Shown here piece after piece: positions 13,166 through 24,751 of a DNA stretch of 64,000 nucleotides. This stretch comes from Hymenolepis diminuta. Taxonomy: Eukaryota; Platyhelminthes; Cestoda; Cyclophyllidea; Hymenolepididae. The stretch lies in the NCBI GenBank assembly GCA_900708905.1, contig CAADRB010000009.1:1372844-1436843 (forward strand), read 5' to 3'. The notes beneath the pieces are model-generated. The model saw only the letters and a list, made by a program, of their open reading frames with translations. It made no database searches and was not told where the DNA came from. Numbering within the stretch: position 1 is the first letter of the stretch; each line of letters opens with the position of its first letter. The position numbers were made by a program, and so were the translations under genes.

Positions 13166-14809
13166 TATGAAGATAGGAAATGGCCTCTATCGATCACTAA
13201 GGACGCCGTCTTAAGAAAAAAAATGGCAGAACGTAAAGTCTACACATCCAAAAATAATGACGGCAAAGTTAGTGATGAGGATTAAACCTATCAAAGAGGC
13301 CAATCCATTTTGAGAATTATTTTTCATCCTACTTGTTAACCTTGGTAAATTTGTTAACATGCCATCCTTTGATAGTAAAATTTTGATTTGTGTTTTGGCT
13401 AATAAAAACCCTATCACGGATTTTATAATTTAAATAATTGATAATATCATCAGCATAAAATATTCATAGAATATATCGGTCGTGAAAAATAAACTGTTTG
13501 AGAAATTTTCTGCATTTATCAATAAAAATAGTTTCAACTGAGTTAGCCTGGCGAAGACGGGAGCGTGATTTGAAATTTTGCTGCATAACGGAGAGCCAGG
13601 TAAATTGAGATATTGCTCTCTTTGATAAACAATAAACAAGTAAAATAATATATAACAATATGAATATATATATTAATCATTATAATTATATATTAATACC
13701 AAATACGGTAAATATAACATCCTTGAAACCTGAAGGAGAATATGGAGGATTAAATGTAACTGCCTTTGCTAGGTTTTTGTGGTAAGGAAGCTATCAGCTA
13801 GCCTAACTAGATGCAAGTCAGCCAATGTACCCAAAATCAATAACAGTGAGGGATTGTTCATCATTACAGAGGCTGTTGATGGATCCCCAATACACCCATT
13901 GCGTTCAAGTATATCCCCAGTTGCTTTTTCATATTTGTCATTGTGTGATAAAAGATGTTGACATATATTTTCTTCATATTTTATTAGCGGCTAGTTGGCA
14001 CAAGCTGCAATTTTTATAGACTTTATATTAAGTTCGATAACTGCATTTATGGCTGGAAGGAAGTCGAATGGTCCATTAAATTTAATTACAGCAATAAATT
14101 TCTGTCCATAAATAAATATAAAATTTGGCAACAAATATCTCTGACGTTATGGAGAATTTTCCTGATGCTATCTCCTCATGAAAACATCCTATCTTGTGAT
14201 GATTCACGCACCCATCCAAATGTTGAGCCGTAATTTTCTGCATCACACGAAGTGTTTCGTATTTTGATTCGATAAGAAATTTTAAAGAGAAAATATCTTG
14301 TATTTACTCTCGTCTCGTATCTCTTTAATATTCCAAGATCGCTCATAATAATATAGAACAAGACATATGATAGAATAATTCATATGAATGAACAAGACTA
14401 AGGATGTTTACTTATATTGATGAAAAGTAGTGAGAATATCCTAGAGCTCACGACAGGTGGTCGATGAGTAATCAACCGGAATGAAATCGGTAATAGTATA
14501 CGGAACGTTGCACAAAGCTGCAGCTTTACTGAGAGAGTAACCAACATTGCAGCATGAGCTTATTTAAGCAAGTATTTGAGTGCTGCTCTGCAAAATCTTC
14601 CTAGATTGCTATAAAACGTCAACTGACTTATCAGGCACGAAGGAAAAGAAGAAAATCCTCAAGCAAAATTACAGCTAATGCCTGTAAAGGCTAAATCTCC
14701 TTGTTATGTAATAAGAAATACGCAAATTTACATAGAAGACCTCAAGGAAAATATATTTGATTTCAGTTACACGGGTTTAAAATGTGCCATTTACAAATTA
14801 TTAGATATA
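13166..14809. other. Non-coding stretch
   Basis: Several overlapping frames of 60-69 codons on both strands have no recognisable content and low-complexity AT-rich codons. A slightly GC-richer patch near 13780-13930 has no second copy that I could identify. Probably intergenic. Confidence 0.3.
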
Positions 14810-15235
14810 CATTCTAGATACACTTGAGTATAGGGGGAGGTCAATCATACTCAGGTTGTCGTGTCTTAAAGTGAATTTATCAAGTGGTATGACACTGATA
14901 GCCCAGATATCACATCTTACCAAAGGGGAATCGAGCAAAAAGTGTAGTGCGAAGCTACTATCTGCATCTGAGTGTTCGCACAGGAGAAAACAATGCTTTT
15001 GCACTATCAACGGGAACTTCCAGAATCAAATTTCCAGTTGTTTTAATTGAAAAGCAACGTATCAGAATACCATCCACAACAGTAAAATTAATTCAGTGCG
15101 TGTCTCTTCGGTGGAGTTTTGAAAAAATTCAACAGCGCATTTTTTCTAAACTGGGTAGTGAAGACTAAAAAATCATGAATTCCAAAAATTAAATCTCTCT
15201 ACCTTTTCTCGTGATACTTTCTTACAGTCAGATGA
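14810..15235 (+). repeat. Dispersed repeat family B, longest copy
   Basis: This copy links two conserved blocks found separately elsewhere. Its 5' block (GTCAATCATACTCA..GTGTCTTAAAGTGAATTTATCA..GACACTGATAGCC.AGATATCACAT) matches 62180-62340 in the same orientation. Its 3' block (CTGGGTAGTGAAGA...CC.AAAATTAAATCTCTCTACCTTTTC) matches 21060-21230, 18930-19060 and, more weakly, 54545-54645. The copy therefore appears close to full length, about 420 bases. Frames of 64-73 codons on both strands here are likely incidental. The class of element is not recognised. Confidence 0.6.
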
Positions 15236-18190
15236 CCACTTTGAAAATTCAAACTTAATTATAACTTTCAGAAGCGAGTTTTTTTCACTTCAAGTACTAA
15301 TAATCTACCATTCAACCTTGAAGCATAATTACTTTTAATTTCATAGGAGAATTTCGTTAATTCATATGTATGGTGAAATTTTATCATAGTTTTTACCAAC
15401 TAAATGTAGTTAATACGTTAAAAAATTAATAATGATGATAATAATTTAATTTTTATTTGAATAAATATTGTCTTCTCGATCAGTTTATAAGTTATTCAAC
15501 TCCAGTTATGTTTTTTGTACCACCAATCACCTCGCATTATAAGAAAAAAATTATTATGAAAATGATAGAAATTATTAGGAAAGTTTTTTAAGTAATAACC
15601 AACTTTAAGTGAACGAATCTAATGTAAAATAGGCCTACAATTAAGCCTTTTAGATTTTCAAAATCATTTCCTTAATGTAGCTCTATGTATTATATCGATG
15701 TAACTAAATTGATAGCGCATAAAGTCTAGAGTAGGATATATATGTGGTCTGTGAAGTTCAGATATACTATCATATAGAAAGTGTTTTTTATGTACGAAGA
15801 CTTAGTAATCTTTTACTGAACGTTTCCGTTATGTAAGATGAAACAACTTTAAATCGAATGTATTTATGTTAGGAATCTGTCATGATTTAAGTCCATGAAT
15901 TATTGCAGACCTAACCACATCTTGTCCTTTATCTCGGACCCGTCCATATATGGCAGAATTTGTTTCATTTCATGATATGGTGTTACCATATCTAGGTATG
16001 ATTTAATTTACTTATTATTCTTATTGTTTATCCAAGTTTGAAGCTGGTGAACTTAATAACCCACTTACCTCAGTGGCTTTCATACTCACCTTTTAACATT
16101 TGCGTCATCTGGGTGCGGGCACTGTCCTATTGGCCGCAGTGAGTGTAAATGTGGTACCACTAATACATCCCGTTTATATATGTGATCCCCCGCTTACCTC
16201 ATACATTCGACAATGTCTCGTGTAATTCTTGTGCTCAACACATCCTGGTGGGCGTATGTTCTATTTTATCCTCTAATGCTATGATAAATCGTATGCGACT
16301 TGTAAAGCTGTTAGTGGGTAAAGTCTCAAATATTTCCTTCAGTCTCCAGAGTAATTAGCACATCGTTTTTAAATTATTTAGAGGTAATTGATTTGGTCTA
16401 TCAACAAAAAATCATTTCGGAACTGTTGTAATCGACTTACCTTTTTTTTGAACTATAAATAGAAAAATTATTGATTGTCAATAGCACTGGACAAACAATG
16501 AGATTTGTAAAAGTCGAACTGTAATGAAGGAGTAATTATTTTGAAACGACTCAAGGTGATGGACAATTTGTTACCTTGATATCTTGATGTCTTGCCACCT
16601 GATTGGAATTCTTTAACCCTTTTTCATGCCGGCATATATCAGGCATGTGCTGCATTTCGAATACTGGTATGAATCTTGTTACGCACAATACAAATCACTT
16701 CCGAAGTTCCTATTCAAAAATGGACTTATTTCACAAAATCACTGACAATTATGTAAACCTGCAAGAAAAATATGAGGAAAAGTAGGGTTTATAACTAAGT
16801 CAATTAACACTAATGTCAAAAAGTGCAAAGCATAATTATCTAAGAAGGCTATCAAATATTGAAAAATATGACCCATATAAGTAATATATTATGTTAACAT
16901 CTTTTAAATAAGAACTTAATTTATTACTTTTTAAAATTTACTCTCTTAAATACAAATCGTGGAGATGACTTCATTTTCTTTAAACAGGTTTTTCCCTGCT
17001 GTTGGTTCCTGAAACCTAATAATCTTGAAGTTTACTAGTGCGTGACAAATTCCGCTACTTCATTCGAGTGACAGATTACTTTCAGATGGTTCTGCAACTT
17101 AAACGTGTCAGAGAGTCACTATTGGATATCTTTCCTTCTGAAGTTTTATTATGGCTACTGATTTTGCGTTTTATTTCCTACTCAGTAACTTAAACTATAT
17201 CGGATGGAAAATATAAAATGATAATAACCCACAGCAATAAAATATACGTTGCCCTTTTATCGAAGGAAAGCAATCGAGATCCGATAACAATAAATAGCCC
17301 AAAAGTGGGGTCAAGAAAGGGGATTAAATTGAAGCTGAGAATAAAGTGTCTTTCTTATCCTTAATTTTAGATTCAGATTTTACACTATTAACTTAATGCT
17401 TCATTTAAAAAATTCTAAGTTCGTTATTTGTCCTTCTGTTTGCAGAGCCGACTGTTATCAATGGTTTTCAGTGTTGATGGGCCCGGGAGTTAATTAGAAT
17501 GGTTAGTTGTACCACATTAGTGTTTGGAACAGCGCGGGAGTTCAATTAGTAAATGAAAGATGAAAATAGGGGGAAAAGATTAATTTACCAGAAGTGCAAA
17601 AATTTAATCTAACTTGATGCTGAGAGATTAGAAAAAGGAGAGCTTTTAACCCTTGAACGTATTGAGTATGCCAATGACCTGTGCACGATGGCCAGTAATT
17701 TTAGTGTTGTATATTGAGAGACCGGCATTCCAGATTGCTGATTGCTGTAAAAACACCTGAATTATGTTCAAGCACATGCTTAGAGTCGATTACAATGGGG
17801 CCAGCAAGGTAGCTTACGCTGATAAAGAAGTCACATAAAGTCAAATGCTCACTTTCATATCATGCAAACTTACTCATCGATTATCGCTTCCTCAAAGTTG
17901 ATTGTAATTGAGTGTTTTTTTTCTTATCGGTATGTTTGCACTTTACAACAATTGGTTTGCATTCATTCCTTACTCATGTATAATACCGTCTTTCCCTATT
18001 CATATCTCTGCTTTGAAATTAAGTTAATTCAATTTTTCCTTGAATTGGGGAATCAGCAGTTCCGCTTACCATAGTAAGACACGTCTAACCCATAAAAGTA
18101 AAAAATACAGACAATAAAAATGACAAGACGTTGCGTATTGAGTATGCTAATGGTCTGCCCATGAAACACTACTAATTTTAGTGCTTCAAA
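15236..18190. other. Non-coding stretch with one GC-richer patch
   Basis: No exon recognised. The part at about 16040-16300 is richer in GC and has words such as CATCTGGGTGCGGGCACTGTCCTATTGGCCGCAGTGAG, which look like part of an interspersed repeat, but I found no second copy within the window. The rest is AT-rich and lacks features. Confidence 0.3.
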
Positions 18191-18358
18191 AGTGCTATTA
18201 GATAAACTCATGCGAGTTCTAACTATGTATGATAAGCGGATAGAAATCGATTAAACTGTTTGAATGTATGCTGAGAAGATACAGATATAGAATGGTTAGA
18301 AACAGCCGAATTCAAAAAGTAAACTCCCATACATATGTAGGATTGCAAATATATGTAG

Positions 18359-18592
18359 ATGGGACTTCGACCCATTTTAAAATATCCACAATTATCAGTT
18401 AAGGAAAAGGCAAGGCCTATACAGTTCTTCTTAAAACCATTCCTTAATTGCGGCCTTTCCGTAATAGTACAAAGCAAACAGGATAACAACAGGCTCAGAG
18501 CTCTCCTCAATACTACAAGAAGGCTGTTCTTAGGATTACGCTTTTGCAGAGACATAACATGTGAACAGCTAGCTCGGCGGGTTTCTATGTGA
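18359..18592 (+). mobile_element. Possible non-LTR retrotransposon ORF fragment
   Basis: A 77-codon plus-strand frame includes the run FLKPFLNCGLSVIV followed by LRALLNTTRRLFLGLRF and ends in LARRVSM. Pattern and order (a 'P.L.YGL'-type strand, then Leu/Arg helices with RRLFLGL) resemble the C-terminal end of LINE reverse transcriptases. The DNA is GC-richer than its flanks. The frame cannot be extended upstream without stops, so it would be a decayed fragment. The antisense 110-codon frame over the same bases is then a shadow. The identification is by pattern only; a host exon or other repeat cannot be excluded. Confidence 0.3.
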
Positions 18593-18929
18593 AGTTCACC
18601 AAAGTAGATGACCTCAACTATGGTTTGCTATGAAAAGTCTTCCGAATTTAATTATTCCTAAAGATTCTTTTGAGTCATCAAATTCTATGGAAAATTAAAA
18701 GTAAAGCCTACGCAAGGTAATGACCGAGGTAAACTGGTCTCGGTTAAAACAACCAATAACGTCAGTTTCAGTCTCTAATACTTCATATCCCTATCATAAT
18801 AGAAAGAGAGCGAAAATGATGAACTGCGAAGTTGCCCAAATTGTCAATGTCAAATTTCCGTTTAGTCTAAGTAGTTGAAAGCCACATATTTGAATATCCT
18901 CCCCAATGCTGATGTCGGACACCGTGCTG

Positions 18930-19060
18930 GCCTCTTCAAAAGACAGCTTAAAAAAGAAGCAGCAAATGTTCTTCGGGTTGAGAAAAGAAGAATTGTTTAA
19001 TCCAATTCCCATGGGCCAGATCCCCTTACCCTTTCCGAAAACTATTTTTTCCTCTTCTGA
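18930..19060 (+). repeat. Dispersed repeat family B, partial copy
   Basis: The 3' block is clear: GAAGAATTGTTTAATCCAATTCCCATGGGCCAGATCCCCTTACCCTTTCCGAAA lines up base for base, with substitutions, against GAAGAAATCGATTCCCGAATCCTATGGACCAAATCTCCCTACCTTTTCCCAAA at 21150-21205. The upstream part is too diverged to align by eye. Confidence 0.55.
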
Positions 19061-19317
19061 TGCTAAACATTTGCATGCCTGATTGGTATAGTGTATACTA
19101 TCCTTATCGATAAAAGGACTTAAATATCTGACTTCTAGATTCTTCTGATTGGCTAATCTTTACCAAATGATAAAATTAATTATAGCAGAAATTGTAAATT
19201 CAAGTCTCAAATCTATGCACTTGACTCCTTAATTCTCAACCAGATTACTTAAGATCGAATATGGTGTAGACTGACAATGTACATAGTGTTTAGATTCAGT
19301 CGACGGGTTGATTGATT

Positions 19318-19350
19318 GACAAATTAGTGTTCGCAATATCAATGCTCACC
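19318..19350 (+). repeat. Short repeat family G, copy 1
   Basis: CAAATTAGTGTTCGCAATATCAATGCTC here matches the reverse complement at 22573-22600, which reads CAAATCATTGGTCACAATATCAATGCTC (23 of 28 identical or nearly so). The flanks (GTACTGGGTGAC against GTGTACC) may extend the match. It could be a fragment of a longer interspersed repeat. Confidence 0.4.
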
Positions 19351-19669
19351 GTACTGGGTGACCTGGATGGCCAACCGCACTAGTTAATCCCGGTCAACGA
19401 GAAGGATAGTGCAATGTGAGTTTTTCTTCCCCCTACCAAAGTCAAGTTTTGTAAAACGCTCCATAAGAAATTAGCAGAGTCTGGATGACTTGCTTAAATT
19501 GTTAGACAGATTACGTCTATCACAGCAAATCTCTTCCAATATCTGAAGAGCAGTCTGTAGTAGATGGAATGATTTGTTGATTGAAATATCTTCGAAAAAC
19601 GTAACAAATCAAAATCATATTTTGATTGAATGCAAATATTTATGACCATATAGAAATCCATTTTATTTA

Positions 19670-20130
19670 GATTGAAGGGTGATCCCCTATGCATTCCCAA
19701 AATTACTCCTTATTCGTAGTCTCTATGAGATTACTTTGGTTTCTCGTCCAGAAAGTCACAGTGATATCTTTATGTCCCCATAACTCAAACCTCTATCAGT
19801 CACATTTTGACAGGGCCATCGATTCTCATCTTTCCATAACTGTCCCCCGTTTCATTTGAAAGCACTCTGCACTTTATCTCATGCGCGTCCTTGCGCAAGA
19901 GACTCACACAAATTGTCTTTGTATTTCCACTGAGACACACGGGCAGACACAGACTTGTCATACACCTGTCCTACGCTGCGTTCTCATTGCATTTGTCTCT
20001 TAGCTCTTACCCACTTGAATCCTCATCGTGGCTTGATCAATACACATTGGCCTAAACAGCTCTTGGCCTTCTGCTCCAGACCTGGTGTTAGCTGTCAGCC
20101 GTTAGTTGTTGTCTTAACACCAGCAAGTTT
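19670..20130 (-). repeat. Dispersed repeat family A, copy 2 (inverted)
   Basis: The minus strand aligns along its length with 12744-13165. The alignment starts near CCAATGTGTATTGATCAAGCCACGATGAGG, runs through GAATCGATGG, GGGGACATAAAGATATCACT and GGACGAGAAACC, and continues to CGAATAAGGAGTAATTTTGGGAATGCATAG and beyond to CCCTTCAA. At the other end this copy has a short inverted repeat, CTGGTGTTA/TAACACCAG, at about 20080-20127. The 64-codon plus-strand frame within it (starting at 19955) is likely a by-product. Confidence 0.7.
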
Positions 20131-21059
20131 TTCAGTTTTCAACATTTAGCTGGACAAGTTGGCACGTAAGTTTTAGATATTGATAATCTAATAATTGACA
20201 AAATTTATTAATTATAAGTGTATATTCCTGGTTAAAAGGGAGACTCGTAGGGATATTTGTTTGTCTGACTTCCATCCATAGCCCTCTATGACTCCGAATA
20301 TTTTCCAGTCTTGCCATGGCAGCCCATAAACAGAGTTAGTATACAGACACATCCTCTGAGACTGCCGGAGCAGTTTCCAAATAAAATATACTAGCAAATT
20401 TGAGAAATCCGTTGGAAAGTTTTAATAGAAATCAATTAAAAACGGGTATGAAATTTATTCCAAGTCTTTTCAAATAATTTAAGTTAGTGCTCAGATATTC
20501 AAAAACGATTCGCTTAAAGTGAATCATAAAGTACTGAAACATTTTCACTAATGATCTGTCTTCTTGTATATCTAAGTGGAAGTGTCGTAAATGCAGGGAA
20601 TAAGTGGTAAAGTTGATTACCAAATGCTAATAAAATTTAAAAAATTTCTTTTTAATTTGCTTTGCAAATGAAAAGTTAACCCTATCAATTTATTTAGAAA
20701 ATTTAGTGGCAAAACTTCTTTTGAGTCAACAGATACCGAGAAGGACTACAAAGAAAATTTATACGAAATAAAAGCTAAGACGCCAATGGAGTGATTTGCC
20801 TGATCGACGGTCAGAACTGATGCAGCCACCAATATCGATGACCATTTCTAACAACGTGAATCACCACCTCAAGGGAATTCGAGAAAACAGCGAAATGCAA
20901 AGATGCTAACTATATACAATTATTTGTAGAAAATGACAATGCCTTTATACCATCGGTAGAATCTTTGGTTCCCAGGCACAACGATCGACATTGAGTTTTT
21001 GTGCTTACCTTCCAGATGCTTTAAGTATTATAAGAGACAGGGTGGTTGAAATGTCATAT
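20131..21059. other. Non-coding stretch
   Basis: No feature supported. AT-rich with scattered short frames; the segment 20780-20900 is GC-richer but carries no recognisable motif. Confidence 0.3.
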
Positions 21060-21230
21060 ACCAGAATATCATTCTTACATTTGACATTAGCTTTCCCGTC
21101 AAAGGATATTTATAGGGATCAACATAGTATATTCTTTTGAGCTGGATAGTGAAGAAATCGATTCCCGAATCCTATGGACCAAATCTCCCTACCTTTTCCC
21201 AAATTATCCCTACAGAGCTATTGCTATTCA
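21060..21230 (+). repeat. Dispersed repeat family B, partial copy
   Basis: Shares CTGGATAGTGAAGA.AT..ATTCC and ACCAAATCTCCCTACCTTTTCCC with 15160-15220 and with 18975-19040, and CAGAATATCATTC upstream with CAGAATACCATCC at 15062. It is a diverged copy of the 3' half. Confidence 0.55.
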
Positions 21231-21575
21231 CACACTTTTCTAAATAGTGTAATGTATAATGTAATACATTTACGAGCAAAAATATATTATTTTTTCATTA
21301 ACGTATTCATATTTTAGAGTTTAATCCTATTTGCGGGAACTAAGAGAATAGCCTTAGTTCTAGTAGTGGTATCCTAAATCCTTGTATCCGATCGCATTGC
21401 ATTATTCCGATCGAGACTGAATTTCCCTGTCGTTAGTTGCATATCCTTTTTCAGCACAAGCTATTTTGATTTCACAATGTAATTGGTGAAGATATGCATT
21501 CTCTGGGATAATGGACGTAGTTCTAACACGTGATACGTGTATTTTACGTTCATACATTCAACTTCATGATCGAGT

Positions 21576-21581
21576 TTTATT
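21576..21581 (-). promoter_or_regulatory. Candidate polyadenylation signal of the receptor gene
   Basis: AATAAA on the minus strand, about 225 bases beyond the stop codon of the receptor's last exon. It is the nearest canonical hexamer I noticed downstream; in DNA this AT-rich it may be coincidental. Confidence 0.25.
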
Positions 21582-21804
21582 TCTAGTTGGTACGCTTAAT
21601 TAAATGATCATTAAAAATAATGAACATGGCTTTGTGAATTTTTTCAATTTAAGAGTTGTCGATCGAATGATGATCTAATAGCTTATATGTGCTGAAAGTA
21701 GAATGAATGATGTAGAATCTCATCAACGCAGAAGACATCAAACAGGGGGTGGAAGAAATTATTTTTTACATAAAGATACAAAATAGTGAGATATTGCTTT
21801 CATT

Positions 21805-22246
21805 TTAACTTTTATCACAGTTGTTCTTCTCTTCTTGTAACTGAATACATGAATTCCGATCCACACCAATTTCAGAGCGAGTTTGCAAATCCATACTCCT
21901 TCGAGAAGTTTCGTTGATCTCTCCACGATTGGATGTTGGTAGTACTGTATCACCCAACATCACGGGCGTGTTAGGAGTTATCGTGCCTCCGACATCTATT
22001 GATTTCCGATTCCATCGAGGTATCATCGACCAGAGATTTCGTCGGAAGGTTTCACTAAGCCAGGCGTATAATAGTGGATTATAGACGGCGGAACTCATTG
22101 CAATGATATGACAGGTCAAGAAGATGACGTCGGAGTAATAGGGAGGTCGATAATTCGGATCCTCCATCCTCATGTCCGTGTAGATGGAAACTGCGTTGAG
22201 GGGAATCCAACAAACGACAAAGACTACCACCATTGCTATTAGCATT
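21805..22246 (-). CDS. Peptide GPCR (neuropeptide F/Y type), last exon: TM6, TM7, tail
   Basis: The exon follows a splice acceptor with a T-run (TTTTTTTAAG) and begins with one base of a split codon, then MLIAMVVVFVVCWIPLN, the TM6 of a rhodopsin-family receptor with the CWxP motif. TM7 follows and contains SSAVYNPLLYAW, the NPxxY motif; ETFRRNLW is the amphipathic helix 8. About 85 hydrophilic tail residues (Ser, Thr, Asn and Arg rich) precede the TAA stop. A split codon ending in A suggests arginine or lysine just before MLIAMV, as usual in this family. Together with the exon at 41497-42036 it defines one gene on the minus strand. The MLIAMVVVF..CW.P signature is typical of NPY/NPF-like receptors, which couple to G proteins at the plasma membrane of neurons and muscle. 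The ligand is not deducible here. Confidence 0.93.
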
Positions 22247-24672
22247 CTTAAAAAAAGAAGAGAATAGTAACAAATTTAAAAGGAAACCAAAGATTAGTGA
22301 TTGCAAATAAATTCAGTAATGATTATATATGGGTAAGGAGTATGAAGTGTTTGCTAGTTTGTATCCACTAAGCACTATAGTGTAGTGCCACTAATTTAGT
22401 TGTCCTGATCGTAATCCTCCAAAGCTTACCAGGGAAGTGTTCCAAAATCGTGACTTTGGAATAGAGAACGAATTCAAATTTTACCCAATCTCCTTTTGCT
22501 CAGAATTAACCAGAGGGTTAGCTAAACCACATCACTAGAGGTACACTTACGAGCATTGATATTGTGACCAATGATTTGGCAGATGCGCACGTTTGCCACT
22601 GCACTACCGAAGAACGCTTGATCATAACATATTTAATTAAATATCACTAAATATTCATACAAGCTGATCTCCTTCAACGTAAACTGTGAAGAAACGTTTC
22701 AAGTTATGTTGACTTCATTTTGGCATTCATGTGCAGGATGACTTATGTAAAATTCCTTAACACAAACTGTGGTATTTGGGCTATTCGTGTCAGACCACAT
22801 GATAAACTTCTTATGAGATATGGCGAAATGAGTATAAATGACTTCCTCCTATCGTCAAGAGAGTGTAATTCGTCTATCTAATCAGTTGTAATTGCCACAA
22901 TATAAAACTATGTGATTTGGCAAGAAATTTTCTGGGGTCTTCTGCTTTATTGTACGCCGTTCCTAATACGAAACACAAATTTTGATGTGTTCTCTTAGCC
23001 GCTATTACTGCATTGAGTTTTTAGTGCAAAAAACTCTTAAATTGTAGAAGACAATGGCCGATATAGAGTGTACTGCACAAATAAATAAATATATATATAA
23101 TTAATGGAATTCAGTTTTCTACTAAGGTAACCGAGAACGGAATTTTGTCTTGTTCACTACTTAGCCTTTATTGAACAATATGTACTTAATATTTCCGCTG
23201 ATGTCAACTATAGGTTACATTTGCGAGTTGTTGCAATTTTTAAATTTTACATCACCTCAAAAGTCCCTCAAAGATACGTCTGTTGTTGATATTTTATTAA
23301 ATGCAAATTTAATTATAGTTAACTTTAATAAGACTTAGTGACTTCCGAAATTTGACACTTGCAATCAATTGTGTTATTTTTTGTGGTTTTTCTCATTTTT
23401 AGGCTTTATTCTGCTTTCTACAAATATCTGCAACATATCATTTTACTGTTCTTGCTCAAATTCCCATGAGGTGGGTTTTTTTAATTTGGGAGATAGGGGA
23501 TCGATTTTGCTGATGAGTGCGCTTTCTACTGGGGTCTAACTGCCATCTTAGCAAAATGATAAGTGAATGAGTCGTTAAGAAAACCATTAACACAAATCCA
23601 TGTACAAGCGTCAAGAAAATGTTTTCGTCAGACTATCCTCAAACGTATTTTTCTATGTAAATTAATTTCCTCGAGTGAAGAATTTCGAAGAATCAAAGAC
23701 CCCAGTAATGCTAATCCAATACTCAAATCACTTAGTTATAATGATCTGTCGCTGCATACGAACAGCGTATCCTACTGTTAAGTGGAATTTCCACAATGTT
23801 AAGCTTCTGATGTTGCTATTTGGAATAGGTGAAGCTCCATTCCAAAACCACTAAGCTACCACTTCGAATATATCCAAAAATTGAAGACGGTGAATGTCTT
23901 TCTGTAAAATAAAAAAAATAAAATGGTGTTTTGGCGTTTATTAGTCGCAATTATGTTTACCAATGGCCAACATGGATTTTACGCCAGTCATTGAGTTTAA
24001 TATAAGGGACAAAGTAAAATGCAGTCAATTAGGGCGAATTCTTCGATTAAAGAGGTCACAATTATTAAAGAGATCAGTTATTCATGCTTCCACTTAAATA
24101 AATTACGCATGTCTTGGCTCAGCTATTGTCTCTGACTGATGCTTCAATCAATCATTTTATAAATAAACACAGTTTAATCACAAAGAGACCGCTTAAGGCC
24201 CCATCAACAAAGCAGGTCATGTTGAATTAGTCAAAGCACGGTTTGCACCTCCTGTTTTTGTGATTAAAATTTATAACTATTTGACGCACGTGTTTATTTC
24301 CACTAAACCGTATTCTCGTTAAGAACAAGCGATGTAAAGTGGCTAATAATTGGTTGATTTGTATTGTGGTCGGATAATCCTAGTGTCACTGAAAATACCT
24401 TGGAAACGGGTCTAATTTGTTTCAAATGAAATCGATTGACATAAATCAAAAATAATGTCTAACAAAAAGGAATTATTTTTGATCTATTATGCAAATAAAC
24501 CGAAAAAATAATAGAAAATATTACAATTGGTATCGTAATTTGTTTGCTTTTTTTGCTTTTGCTTTATCATTAAAAGTGAATTTCAGTAATCTATCGTTTC
24601 ATTTTATAGAATATTTTAATTTATTCAGCTAATTAGACTGAGGAGCGAATCAAAATTTGACTGGGAGTTTAC
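22247..24672 (-). other. Receptor intron
   Basis: Intron between the last receptor exon and the candidate third-loop exon, if that call holds. It carries repeat family G copy 2 near 22555-22600. Otherwise AT-rich with no exon seen. Confidence 0.5.
22555..22600 (-). repeat. Short repeat family G, copy 2
   Basis: The reverse complement has CAATATCAATGCTC preceded by CAAATCATTGGTCA, matching 19318-19350. The surrounding 90 bases are open in two minus-strand frames, but since the segment is repeated I do not call an exon. Confidence 0.4.
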
Positions 24673-24751
24673 CTTTGAGTGCTCTTAATGTCCGTTTTAA
24701 TTTGAGAATCAGAAAGAATTGAAATTTGACGAGGAGAAAACTCATTTCGAC
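24673..24751 (-). CDS. Peptide GPCR, candidate third-intracellular-loop exon (3' part)
   Basis: On the minus strand CAG|GTCGAAATGAG gives an acceptor and CAAAG|GTAAAC a donor. The exon carries two leading bases, then RNEFSPRQISILSDSQ and IKTDIKSTQ, and leaves AG, which completes AGA (Arg) with the first base of the last receptor exon. The joined text ...KSTQ-R-MLIAMVVV is exactly what the end of the third loop of an NPY/NPF-type receptor should look like: basic and polar residues running straight into TM6. An alternative acceptor (TAG at 24759-24760) would add seven bases and start in phase 0. The phase match at both ends and the sense of the peptide support the call; the weak pyrimidine tract and lack of a homology search limit it. 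Confidence 0.5.

Noticed and set aside
18223..18555. Minus-strand frame of 110 codons
   Set aside because: Antisense to the better plus-strand LINE-like frame, with no recognisable content of its own.
21759..21953. Minus-strand frame of 64 codons and another at 22079-22306
   Set aside because: They overlap the receptor's last exon in other frames and contain no motif.
23505..23540. CTGATGAG, the first part of a hammerhead ribozyme core
   Set aside because: The matching GAAA segment and stems are not present at the right distance.
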